Part shown: positions 42,911 to 51,025 of the stretch, one piece after another
How positions within the stretch are numbered: position 1 is the first letter of the stretch
Layout of the letters: every line of letters begins with the position of its first letter
Assembly (NCBI GenBank): GCA_018711265.1
Contig: DVIM01000067.1
Location: forward strand, 1 to 64,000
Direction: 5' to 3'
DNA: 64,000 nt
Source: Spyradocola merdavium
Lineage (GTDB): Bacteria; Bacillota; Clostridia; Christensenellales; UBA1750
Program-made: the position numbers and the translations under genes
The notes under the pieces: model-generated
Database searches by the model: none
What the model was told of the DNA's origin: nothing
Seen by the model: only the letters and a program-made list of their open reading frames with translations

Positions 42911-42926
42911 GCAGGAGGGAACGGAC

Positions 42927-43475
42927 ATGACGGAATACGAGCGGTTTTTGCGCCTGGGCGTGGACGGCGAGGCCATCGGCTTTGCGCCGGGCGAGGAGCA
43001 GGGCGGCTATTTCTGCACGCCGCTGGGCGCGCACGCGCTGGGCTGGGACGTCGAGGGCGTGCACTTTTGCCGCATAGACGGCATGGGGGAGACAATTTTC
43101 TGCGTCAATCCCATGCCCCTTTGCGGGGAGAACGTCCGCCCGGTGGCGCGGAACTTCCGCGATTTCCTGCGCCTGATGCTGGCGACCGGCGGCGCGGCCG
43201 CCATCGCGGAGGCCGGGGACATGACGCGGGCGCAGTTTGCGGCGTTTGTGCAGTCCAAGACGGAGATGGAAAACCGCCTGCGCCCCGCGGTGCGGCAGGC
43301 GCTGGAGCGCATCGCCCAAGGGCTGGATCTTTCGCCCATGGACGACCCCTACGGCTACATCGAGGCGCTGCAGGCGGGATTCGACGCGGGCGCGCTCCGC
43401 TTTTCGGACGAATACTACGAATGCAAGGGCCTGGAGCGGCCGGAGCACGGAGAGAAACGAGGAGGAAGAGGATGA
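42927..43475 (+). CDS. Uncharacterised protein of a gut-Firmicute family
   Basis: I know similar proteins only as hypothetical. The 182-residue soluble protein has an N-terminal half of mixed beta sequence (GYFCTPLGAHALGWDVEG, then FCVNPMPLCGENVRPVARNF followed by DFLRLMLATGG) reminiscent of SUKH (SMI1/KNR4) immunity-type domains, and a helical C-terminal half ending in FSDEYYECKGLERPE. SUKH membership is a guess. GCAGGAGGG precedes the ATG. It overlaps trmFO by four bases. Confidence 0.75.
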   Translation: MTEYERFLRLGVDGEAIGFAPGEEQGGYFCTPLGAHALGWDVEGVHFCRIDGMGETIFCVNPMPLCGENVRPVARNFRDFLRLMLATGGAAAIAEAGDMTRAQFAAFVQSKTEMENRLRPAVRQALERIAQGLDLSPMDDPYGYIEALQAGFDAGALRFSDEYYECKGLERPEHGEKRGGRG

Positions 43476-44764
43476 AGGTCAACGTCATCGGGGCGGGCCT
43501 TGCGGGCAGCGAGGCCGCATGGCAGCTCCTCAAGCGCGGGTGCGAGGTCGCGCTGTACGAGATGAAGCCGCAGAAGTTCACCCCTGCGCACCACATGCCC
43601 GGCTTTGCGGAGCTGGTCTGCTCCAACTCCCTGCGGTCGGACCGGCTCGAGAACGCGGTCGGCCTGCTCAAGGAGGAGATGCGGCGCGTGGGCTCGCTCA
43701 TCATGGACTGCGCGGAGGCCGCGCGCGTGCCCGCGGGCGGCGCCATGGCCGTGGACCGGGAGAAGTTCAGCGCCGGCGTGACCGCGGCCCTGCGCAGCCA
43801 CCCGCTCTGCACGGTCGTGGAGGGTGAGGTCACCGCCCTGCCCGAGGGGCCGACCATCATCGCCACCGGCCCCCTCACCAGCGACGCCTTTGCGCAGGCG
43901 ATCGTCGCCCTCACCGGGCAGGAGGGGCTCTCCTTCTACGACGCCGCCGCGCCCATCGTCACCCTGGAATCCGTGGACATGGACAGGGCCTTCCGCGCCT
44001 CCCGCTATGGCCGGGGCGAGGACGACTACATCAACTGCCCCATGACCGAGGAGGAGTACAACGCCTTCTACGACGCGCTGATTGCGGCGGAGACTGCGCC
44101 GGTGCACGGCTTTGAGCAGGACAAGGTCTTTGAGGGCTGCATGCCCGTGGAGGTCATGGCGGCTCGCGGCCGGCAGACGCTCGCCTTCGGCCCGCTCAAG
44201 CCCGTGGGCCTTACCGACCCGCGCACGGGCAAGATGCCCTACGCCGTGCTGCAGCTCCGCCAGGACGACGCGGCCGGCACGCTCTACAACCTCGTGGGCT
44301 TTCAGACGCGGCTCAAGTTCCCGGAGCAGCGGCGGGTCTTCGGCATGATCCCCGCCCTGGCGCACGCGGAGTACGCGCGCTACGGCGTCATGCACCGAAA
44401 CACGTTCCTCAACTCCCCGACGCTGCTGGACGACCACTTCCGCTTCCGGGAGGGGCTCTACTTTGCCGGGCAGATGACGGGCGTGGAGGGCTACATCGAG
44501 TCCGCGGCCTCGGGCATGGTTGCGGGCCTCTCCCTGTTCCAGGACCTGAGCGGCCGGCCGCGCACGGACTGGACGGACGAGACGGTGCTCGGCGCCATGG
44601 GCCGCTACGTCGCGAGCGCGAACCGCAACTTCCAGCCCATGAACGCGACCTTCGGCCTGCTCGCGCCCCTTGCCGGGAAAAAGATCCGCGTCAAGAAGGA
44701 GCGGTATGCCGCCATCGCCGCGCGCTCCCTGCAAAAGATCGGCGAAATCGTGAACGAACTGTAA
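43472..44764 (+). CDS. trmFO: Methylene-THF tRNA (uracil54-C5)-methyltransferase TrmFO
   Basis: TrmFO makes ribothymidine-54 in tRNA using FAD and methylene-THF. The 430-residue protein starts with the FAD motif VIGAGLAGSEAA, has YEMKPQKFTPAHH and CSNSLRSD, and ends with the normal MNATFGLLAPL stretch. GAGGAAGAGG precedes the ATG, which overlaps the previous stop. topA-trmFO-hslVU is the Bacillus order, without xerC and codY here. Confidence 0.96.
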   Translation: MKVNVIGAGLAGSEAAWQLLKRGCEVALYEMKPQKFTPAHHMPGFAELVCSNSLRSDRLENAVGLLKEEMRRVGSLIMDCAEAARVPAGGAMAVDREKFSAGVTAALRSHPLCTVVEGEVTALPEGPTIIATGPLTSDAFAQAIVALTGQEGLSFYDAAAPIVTLESVDMDRAFRASRYGRGEDDYINCPMTEEEYNAFYDALIAAETAPVHGFEQDKVFEGCMPVEVMAARGRQTLAFGPLKPVGLTDPRTGKMPYAVLQLRQDDAAGTLYNLVGFQTRLKFPEQRRVFGMIPALAHAEYARYGVMHRNTFLNSPTLLDDHFRFREGLYFAGQMTGVEGYIESAASGMVAGLSLFQDLSGRPRTDWTDETVLGAMGRYVASANRNFQPMNATFGLLAPLAGKKIRVKKERYAAIAARSLQKIGEIVNEL

Positions 44765-44864
44765 AGGTTGGCCGCGCTGCGCCGGCGCGCGCAACATTTC
44801 TCTTTTTCCGGCGTTGAAAATGTGATAGGCTATTGTCAGAAACGGGTACGGAGGACGAACTCTT

Positions 44865-45413
44865 ATGGAAGAAAATCGAAGCGCATTCCGCGGCACGACC
44901 ATCGTCGCGGTGCAGAAAGATGGGAAGACCGCCGTCGCGGGCGACGGCCAGGTGACCATGGGCGAGACCACGATCATGAAGCACGGCGCCAAGAAGGTCC
45001 GCCGCATTTACGAGGGGAAGGTCGTCGTGGGCTTTGCGGGCTCCGTTGCGGACGCCTTTGCCCTGAGCGAAAAGTTTGAGGCCTGCCTGGAGCAGTTTGC
45101 GGGCAACCTGCCCCGCGCCGCGGTGGAGCTGGCGCAGAACTGGCGCATGGACAAGGGCATGCGCCAGCTGCAGGCCATGCTCCTTGCCGCGGACAAGGAC
45201 AACCTGCTCCTGATCTCGGGCACGGGCGAGGTCATCGCGCCGGACGACGGCGTGCTGGCCATCGGCTCGGGCGGGAACTACGCGCTCTCCGCCGCGCGCG
45301 CGCTCGCGCGCAACACGGACCTTGCGCCCAAGGAGATCGTCCGCAAGGCGATGGAGATCGCCTCGGAGATCTGCGTGTACACCAATGACCACATCACGGT
45401 CGAGGAGGTGTGA
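44865..45413 (+). CDS. hslV: ATP-dependent protease subunit HslV
   Basis: HslV is the proteasome-like peptidase that works with HslU. The 182-residue protein has an N-terminal extension removed before Thr11 (RG-TTIVAVQKDGKTAVAGDGQ), leaving the threonine nucleophile. AVAGDGQVTMG and GSGGNYALSAARAL are typical. A weak G+C-rich hairpin with a T-rich tail (about 44767-44808) separates it from trmFO. Confidence 0.97.
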   Translation: MEENRSAFRGTTIVAVQKDGKTAVAGDGQVTMGETTIMKHGAKKVRRIYEGKVVVGFAGSVADAFALSEKFEACLEQFAGNLPRAAVELAQNWRMDKGMRQLQAMLLAADKDNLLLISGTGEVIAPDDGVLAIGSGGNYALSAARALARNTDLAPKEIVRKAMEIASEICVYTNDHITVEEV

Positions 45414-45418
45414 GAGAG

Positions 45419-46786
45419 ATGAACACCATGACGCCAAGACAAATCGTCGAGGAGCTGGATAAGTACATCATCGGCCAGGACGAGGCCAAGCGCGCCGTCG
45501 CCATCGCGCTGCGCAACCGCTACCGCCGCTCCCGCCTGGACCCGGAGATCCGCGAGGACATCACCCCGAAGAACATCCTCATGGTCGGCCCCACGGGCGT
45601 GGGCAAGACGGAGATCGCGCGGCGCCTGGCCAAGCTCGTGGACGCGCCCCTGGTCAAGGTGGAGGCCACCAAGTTCACCGAGGTCGGCTACGTGGGCCGC
45701 GACGTGGACTCCATGGTGCGCGACCTGGTAGAGACCTCGCTGCGCCTGGTCAAGGAGCGCATGGGCAAGGACGTGGAGGCCGCAGCCGAGCAGAACGCCC
45801 AGGAGCGCATCCTGGACGCGCTCATCGCCAAGGAAAAGGGCGAAAAGAAGGCCGACCGCAACCCCATCGAGGCGCTGCTCGGCCCGGTGCGCAAGCCCGA
45901 CGAGCCGCCCGAGGAGCGCGAGAGCCGCAGGCAGCGGCGCGAGCGCCTGCAGATGGACCTGCTCTGCGGCGCGCTGGAGGGCGAGATCATCGAGATCGAG
46001 GTCGAGGACAACGCCAGCAGCGAGACCCTGCCCGGCACGGACGTCTCCCTCAATGACATGCTCGGCGGCCTGATGCCCAAGAAGAAAAAGATCCGCAAGG
46101 TCTCCGTCATCGAGGCGCGCAAGATCCTCAAGGCGGAGGAGACCTCCAAGCTCATCGACATGGACAAGGCCGTCAGCGAAGCCATCTACAAGGCGGAGGA
46201 GGACGGCATCCTCTTCATCGACGAGATCGACAAGGTCGCCGGCCGCTCGCAGTCCGGCAGCCCGGACGTCTCCCGCGAGGGCGTGCAGCGCGACATCCTG
46301 CCCATCGTGGAGGGCTGCACGGTCAACACCAAGTACGGCCCGGTCAAGACCGACCACATGCTCTTCATCGCGGCCGGCGCCTTCCACGTGGCCAAGGTCA
46401 CGGACCTCATCCCGGAGCTGCAGGGCCGCTTCCCCGTGCAGGTGAACCTGAAGCCCCTGACGGAAGAGGACTTCCGCAAGATCCTCACCCAGCCGGAGAA
46501 CGCGCTCATCAAGCAGTACCAGGCGCTGCTGGGCGTGGACGACGTGAAGCTGGAGTTCACCGAGGACGCCCTTCGCGAGATGGCGCACATCGCCGTGGAG
46601 ATGAACGACAGCCGCGAGAACATCGGCGCGCGCCGCCTGCACACCCTCATCGAGGAGCTGCTGGACGAGGTCTCCTTCTCCGCCGGGGAAAATGGTCCCG
46701 AGACCGTCACGATCGACGGCGCGTACGTGCGCGAGCACCTCTGCGCCGCCATGCAGCAGTTCGACGTGGCCAAGCACATCATTTAA
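45419..46786 (+). CDS. hslU: HslU unfoldase ATPase
   Basis: HslU unfolds and feeds substrates to HslV. The 455-residue protein has MTPRQIVEELDKYIIGQDEAK at the front, Walker A GPTGVGKTE near residue 61, the I domain, Walker B FIDEIDK near 265 and the C-terminal tail that docks into HslV. ATG 45419 was preferred over GTG 45410 because GAGGAGGTG is correctly spaced. codY, which follows in Bacillus, is missing; foreign DNA follows. Confidence 0.97.
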   Translation: MNTMTPRQIVEELDKYIIGQDEAKRAVAIALRNRYRRSRLDPEIREDITPKNILMVGPTGVGKTEIARRLAKLVDAPLVKVEATKFTEVGYVGRDVDSMVRDLVETSLRLVKERMGKDVEAAAEQNAQERILDALIAKEKGEKKADRNPIEALLGPVRKPDEPPEERESRRQRRERLQMDLLCGALEGEIIEIEVEDNASSETLPGTDVSLNDMLGGLMPKKKKIRKVSVIEARKILKAEETSKLIDMDKAVSEAIYKAEEDGILFIDEIDKVAGRSQSGSPDVSREGVQRDILPIVEGCTVNTKYGPVKTDHMLFIAAGAFHVAKVTDLIPELQGRFPVQVNLKPLTEEDFRKILTQPENALIKQYQALLGVDDVKLEFTEDALREMAHIAVEMNDSRENIGARRLHTLIEELLDEVSFSAGENGPETVTIDGAYVREHLCAAMQQFDVAKHII

Positions 46787-46799
46787 GAGAGAATCGCCC

Positions 46800-46985
46800 C
46801 TGCGGGAAGCGCAGAAAGACGATATTTTCAGTCTCCCGGAGGACAACCCTCTGGGAGATTTCTTGCAGAACGCCGAGGAAGCCGCCCGCCCGGACAGCGA
46901 TCCGGAGCAGGCGGCTATGGCGTTTCTCTGCAAGCAGCGCAAGCGGAACGGTGGGAAACTGTCCGAGGAAAAAAGAAGTGGTTGA
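46800..46985 (+). pseudogene. C-terminal remnant of a foreign gene
   Basis: An open frame in phase from just after hslU reads IFSLPEDNPLGDFLQNAEEA, then AAMAFLCKQRKRNGGK and EEKRSG before a stop. It has no start codon or ribosome site. It resembles tails of accessory proteins in clostridial conjugative elements, but I cannot name the family. It looks like the left edge of the insertion that ends near 47750. Confidence 0.5.
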
Positions 46986-47081
46986 AACGAATTGCACAGA
47001 AGTTGGACTTGCGGAAAAATCCGAAACCGCAGCGGGGTAAAAGAGCGACAAATCGGGATTTTGGTGGAGGAATATACAGAT

Positions 47082-47474
47082 ATGAAAAAATATAAGATTG
47101 CAGCATTGCTTATGATTATTCATGGATGTTTTATGGAACTTGGTGGAATTTTGGCAATGGTACCGGCATTGCTTATAGGAACTGATAAATATGATATAGG
47201 TCAATATTTTGAATTTAAACTTCCATATTTTCAAGATAATCTTTACATGATGATGGTTATGGGGGCAATATATGGAGTGTTTAGACTTGTTGGAGCAATA
47301 GGATTGCTGAAAAATCGAATGTGGGGATTCGTACTATCTGTCATAAACTGTGTTATTACAATTACTTTAATGATGTTCTTGTTGCCTGCCGGAATTATGG
47401 ACGGAATACTTGCGGGAAGTGCTTTGATATTGATTTTGATGCAGTATTTTGGAGATAAAAAAATAGTAGAGTAG
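47082..47474 (+). CDS. A+T-rich foreign membrane protein
   Basis: A 130-residue protein with four membrane helices (about residues 8-30, 50-72, 78-97, 103-122) and few charges. I do not recognise the family. Its base use is very A+T rich (codons such as aaa, tat, ata, gga) while every neighbour is G+C rich, so it was acquired recently. TGGTGGAGG lies about 10 bases upstream of the ATG. It lies inside the insertion remnant. Confidence 0.75.
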   Translation: MKKYKIAALLMIIHGCFMELGGILAMVPALLIGTDKYDIGQYFEFKLPYFQDNLYMMMVMGAIYGVFRLVGAIGLLKNRMWGFVLSVINCVITITLMMFLLPAGIMDGILAGSALILILMQYFGDKKIVE

Positions 47475-47504
47475 ACCGCAGACTTCCAATTTATCGGGGA
47501 GATA

Positions 47505-47584
47505 GCAAAGCCAGCCGAGCCAGTCAACGGTCAAGATGAACGGCGCATAAATGCGCCGCCGTTGACAGCCCCGCCTGGCTTTGC
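47505..47584. repeat. 80-bp nested inverted repeat (cruciform)
   Basis: GCAAAGCCAG (47505-47514) pairs with CTGGCTTTGC (47575-47584), GTCAACGG (47523-47530) with CCGTTGAC (47559-47566), and CGGCGCAT (47541-47548) with ATGCGCCG (47551-47558). The outer two pairs are exactly concentric. Similar hairpins occur between genes of Tn1549-like conjugative elements, from memory. Confidence 0.7.
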
Positions 47585-47598
47585 TGATGGGTAGTCAA

Positions 47599-47628
47599 GG
47601 CGGGAAAGCCCTGAAATGGCTTCCCGCC
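47599..47628 (+). terminator. Terminator in the insertion remnant
   Basis: GGCGGGAAAGCC / GGCTTCCCGCC with one bulge (47599-47610 with 47618-47628), followed by CATTTTAATTTT. A second perfect 11-bp stem AAGGCGGCCAA / TTGGCCGCCTT lies at 47670-47680 with 47694-47704. The rest of 47475-47779 holds no gene. Confidence 0.7.
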
Positions 47629-47779
47629 CATTTTAATTTTGAGAGAAAAAACGCTCCAAAATCAGAAAGAAGGCGGCCAAGCACTTTGCGGGATTGGCCG
47701 CCTTGCCCACAAGGCAGAGCGCAGGACGAGGGACGGGGGGCTTTCCTATATGCCCTGTCTGCGGAGGAAACGCCGCGCG

Positions 47780-48385
47780 CTACCGCTGCAGACGGTGGCG
47801 GCACATGCCGGTCCTTCCGCAGGCGGGGCAGGTGAGCCGTCTGCGGGTGAAGGTGTGATAGCCCTTGACGTATTCGGACAGCGTGGGCACAAAGCGCGTT
47901 CCGCAGTGCGGGCAGACGTAATAGCCGGCGCGGAGCTCCAGCATCGCCGCGCCGAGCACGCCCGCGGCGGCGGTGACCAGGGCCAGCGCGATCACAGCCG
48001 CCCGCGCCCACGCCGGGAGCGGCAGGAACCCCGCCAAAAGCACCAGGGCGACCATCGCGACGACCGTCACGCTCCCCATCAGGATGGAGAGCGCCATCGT
48101 GCGCCGGTTCTCCTGCGCCTCCTGCATGAGCCGCAAAAGGTTTTCCTCCGCCTGTTCCCGATAGCGCGCCTCGGAGACCGTTTCGCCCGTGAGCAGGTCG
48201 TTGACCGTGATGTCCAGCACCTCGCACAGCGGCAGAAGGAGGGAGACCTCCGGAAGCCCCCTTCCGGTTTCCCATTTCGAAATCGTCTTGTCGCTGACGG
48301 AGAGCCGGTCCGCGACCTGGCGCTGCGTGAGGCCCTGGGCCTGCCGCCGCGCGGCGATGAAGCTGCCGATCTTGCTTTGATCCAT
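47780..48385 (-). CDS. Membrane-anchored XRE regulator with a zinc ribbon
   Basis: The 201-residue protein starts with a Cro/C1-type helix-turn-helix (IGSFIAARRQAQGLTQRQVA, then LSVSDKTISKWETGRGLPE; about residues 5-45). Two membrane helices follow (about 96-120 and 124-145), and then a C-terminal zinc ribbon with CPHC near residue 158 and CPAC near 186. It probably senses something at the membrane and regulates nearby genes. The ATG at 48385 was chosen because AAGGAGG is 8 bases upstream; GTG 48391 is too close. It lies next to the insertion remnant. Confidence 0.85.
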   Translation of the reverse strand: MDQSKIGSFIAARRQAQGLTQRQVADRLSVSDKTISKWETGRGLPEVSLLLPLCEVLDITVNDLLTGETVSEARYREQAEENLLRLMQEAQENRRTMALSILMGSVTVVAMVALVLLAGFLPLPAWARAAVIALALVTAAAGVLGAAMLELRAGYYVCPHCGTRFVPTLSEYVKGYHTFTRRRLTCPACGRTGMCRHRLQR

Positions 48386-48520
48386 GCGCACAACCTCCTT
48401 TCTCGCTCATTGTACGGCAGGAGCGGCCTGTTGTCCACCTACGCATCGCAGGGTGCGGACTCTGCGGAGCGTAGAGCGGCGCTTTTCGCCCCGGCGCGCG
48501 GGAGCCAATCAATCGTTAAC

Positions 48521-48549
48521 TTGCGTAGGGAACCAAAAACGGGTATAAT
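48521..48549 (+). promoter_or_regulatory. SigA promoter upstream of rnj
   Basis: TTGCGT (48521-48526), 17 bases, TATAAT (48544-48549). It is 364 bases before the rnj start. A hairpin CTACGC/GCGTAG (48439-48474) lies further upstream. Confidence 0.8.
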
Positions 48550-48555
48550 AAGAGA

Positions 48556-48912
48556 GATGGATTTCTGCCTGCGGCGCGCTGCGCATCTGGCGCGCACGGG
48601 AGAGAATCCGCACGGGGAGACCGCGCCAAGAGCGGGTTGACGCGGCACGTGCGGACGGCGTCCTGTGTGCGATGCGAGGAGAGCTTTTTGCCGCAGGTGC
48701 GGGATACAATCGAATAGCCGCCTTCGCCCCCTTTGCACGGGCAGGGACGGCGCGCGGAAGAATTCGCCCCGGCGGATTCGCCTGTTTCTCCTGCACTTCT
48801 TTTTTGCATGGGGGCGGGAGGAGTCTATCGCTTTTTCCCCAACGAGGTTGGGATCTGTCTGCGAAAAGATACGCAGCCAAACTCTTGAAGACAAAAGGAG
48901 GAATTTTTCGAC
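48556..48912 (+). promoter_or_regulatory. Long leader or small RNA before rnj
   Basis: About 355 bases between promoter and rnj have no convincing gene. The first bases could encode a 27-residue peptide from ATG 48557, right at the transcription start. A GAATTCGCC / GGCGGATTC stem near 48770 is followed about 20 bases later by a T run (around 48799). This could be a regulatory leader or a separate small RNA. No known RNA class was recognised. Confidence 0.45.
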
Positions 48913-50586
48913 GTGTCACCAAAAGGAAAATTGAAGATCATTCCCCTGGGCGGCGTGGAGGAGATCGGCAAGAACATCTACGTCATCGAATATGCGGACG
49001 ATATTCTCGTCGTGGACTGCGGCTCCATCTTCCCCAAGGAGGACATGCTGGGCATTGACCTGGTCATCCCGGACGTGACGTATTTGCAGCGCAACCGGGA
49101 CCGCATCCGCGGCATCCTCGTCACCCACGGCCACGAGGACCACATCGGCGCCATCCCCTACGTGGTCAAGCAGCTCGGGGGCGTCGTGCCCATCTACGGC
49201 ACGCGGCTGACCCTCGCCCTCATCGAGCTCAAGCTCAAGGAACACCGCGCCATGCCCAACGTGGCCCTGCACACGGTCAAGCCCGGCTCCAGCGAGAAGA
49301 TCGGCGCCTTTGACGTGGACTTTATCAAGATGAGCCACTCCATCGCGGGCGCGGTGGCCATGGCCATCAAGTGCTCGGTCGGCACGATCGTCGTCACCGG
49401 CGACTTCAAGGTGGACTATACGCCCGTGGACGGCGAGCGCATGGACTTCCAGAAGCTGGCGGAGCTCGGAAAGCGCGGGGTCCTAGCGCTGCTGATGGAC
49501 TCCACAAACGTCGAGCGCGGCGGCTACACGATGAGCGAAAAGACCGTGGGCGAGACGTTCAACTCCTTCTTCCCCAAGGCGGAGGGGCGCATCATCATCG
49601 CCATGTTCGCCTCCAACGTCCACCGCATTCAGCAGGTGGTGGATTCGGCGCAGCACTACGGCCGGAAGGTCTGTCTGACCGGGCGGAGCATGATCAACGT
49701 CTCCACCGTCGCCATGCAGCTGGGCGAGCTGCGCATCCCCAGCGACGTCATGATCTCCATCGACGACCTGGACCGCTATCCGGACGAGGAGATCGTGGTC
49801 ATCACTACGGGCTCGCAGGGAGAGCAGATGTCGGGCCTTACGCGCATGGCCTTCTCCGAGCACCGCAAGCTCGACATCAAGCCCTCGGACATGGTCATCA
49901 TCTCGGCCAACCCCATCCCGGGAAATGAGCTGTCCGTCTCCCGCGTCATCGACCAGCTCCTGCGCAAGGGCGCAAACGTCATCTACGAGTCCCTGGCCGA
50001 GGTGCACGTTTCCGGCCACGCCTGCCAGGAGGAGCTCAAGCTCATGCACGCGCTGATCAAGCCGAAGTTCTTCATCCCCGTGCACGGCGAGTACCGCATG
50101 CTCTCCATGCACAAGCGCCTGGCCATGTCCATGGGCATGGCGGAGGACCACGTCATCATCCCGCGCCTGGGCGACGTCATCGAGGTCAGCCGCAACTCCT
50201 GCAAGGTGGCCGGGGCCGTGCCTGCGGGCGCGGTGCTGGTGGACGGCCTGGGCATCGGCGACGTGGGCAACGTCGTGCTGCGCGACCGGCGCCACCTCTC
50301 CCAGGACGGCCTGATGACCGTCGTCGTGGGCCTGTCCAAGGAGGAAAACAAGCTGGTCTCCGGCCCGGACATCGTCACCCGCGGCTTTGTCTACGTCCGC
50401 GAAAACGAGGAGCTCATGGTCCAGGCGCGCGAGGTGGTCAAAAAGTGCGTGCAGGCCAGCCTCAAGGAGAGCCGCACGCCGGACTGGGGCGCCATCAAGG
50501 GCCGCATCCGCGATGACCTGCGCGAGTTCCTCTACCAGAAGACCAAGCGCAGCCCCATGATCCTGCCCATCATCATGGAAGTCTGA
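48913..50586 (+). CDS. rnj: Ribonuclease J
   Basis: RNase J is a 5'-3' exonuclease and endonuclease of the metallo-beta-lactamase fold, central to RNA decay in Firmicutes. The 557-residue protein has the zinc motif THGHEDHIGAIP near residue 73, the beta-CASP region, and STNVERGGYTMSE near 198. The start is GTG 48913 after AAGGAGG. Only one copy is seen here. Confidence 0.96.
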   Translation: MSPKGKLKIIPLGGVEEIGKNIYVIEYADDILVVDCGSIFPKEDMLGIDLVIPDVTYLQRNRDRIRGILVTHGHEDHIGAIPYVVKQLGGVVPIYGTRLTLALIELKLKEHRAMPNVALHTVKPGSSEKIGAFDVDFIKMSHSIAGAVAMAIKCSVGTIVVTGDFKVDYTPVDGERMDFQKLAELGKRGVLALLMDSTNVERGGYTMSEKTVGETFNSFFPKAEGRIIIAMFASNVHRIQQVVDSAQHYGRKVCLTGRSMINVSTVAMQLGELRIPSDVMISIDDLDRYPDEEIVVITTGSQGEQMSGLTRMAFSEHRKLDIKPSDMVIISANPIPGNELSVSRVIDQLLRKGANVIYESLAEVHVSGHACQEELKLMHALIKPKFFIPVHGEYRMLSMHKRLAMSMGMAEDHVIIPRLGDVIEVSRNSCKVAGAVPAGAVLVDGLGIGDVGNVVLRDRRHLSQDGLMTVVVGLSKEENKLVSGPDIVTRGFVYVRENEELMVQAREVVKKCVQASLKESRTPDWGAIKGRIRDDLREFLYQKTKRSPMILPIIMEV

Positions 50587-50607
50587 CACAGAAAGCGGGG
50601 GAGAGAG

Positions 50608-50955
50608 ATGAACATCTACGACCGCGCGCACGAGCTTGCGCGAGCCCTCAAGGAAAGCCCGGAATACCAGGACTACCAGCGCGCAAAGGAAATCGCCATG
50701 GAGAACGAGACGCAGAAGGCACTCATCGAGGAGTATAAAAAGCTCCAGTTCCAGCTGCAGATTTCCATGGCGGGCGGCGCTTCGCCCGACCCCGCGGAGC
50801 TGGAGCGCCTGCAGAAGATCGCCGGCGTCCTGCAATTGAGCCACGAGGCGACGGAGTACCTGATGGCGGAGTTCCGCTTCCAGAAGCTGCTGGCCGACAT
50901 CTACAAGATCCTGGGGGACGCGGCCGGCATCGACATGGACATGCTCCGCAGCTGA
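50608..50955 (+). CDS. ylbF: YlbF/YmcA family protein
   Basis: A 115-residue helical protein of the Com_YlbF family; in Bacillus, YlbF, YmcA and YaaT guide RNase Y. The pattern ARALKESPEYQDYQRAKE and the segment RFQKLLADIYKILGDAAG are typical. It sits right after rnj, matching an RNA-decay role. GGGGGAGAG precedes the ATG. Confidence 0.88.
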   Translation: MNIYDRAHELARALKESPEYQDYQRAKEIAMENETQKALIEEYKKLQFQLQISMAGGASPDPAELERLQKIAGVLQLSHEATEYLMAEFRFQKLLADIYKILGDAAGIDMDMLRS

Positions 50956-51025
50956 GCGCGCGTGAAACGGCGCGGCCCTGCCGCTCGTTATCACAAAAGA
51001 AAAAGATTTCAGGAGGAGAGAAGCC

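Noticed and set aside
48556..48912. 6S, SRP or RNase P RNA in the rnj leader
   Set aside because: None of the conserved sequence blocks of these RNAs was visible; a short GCAGCCAA match alone is not evidence.
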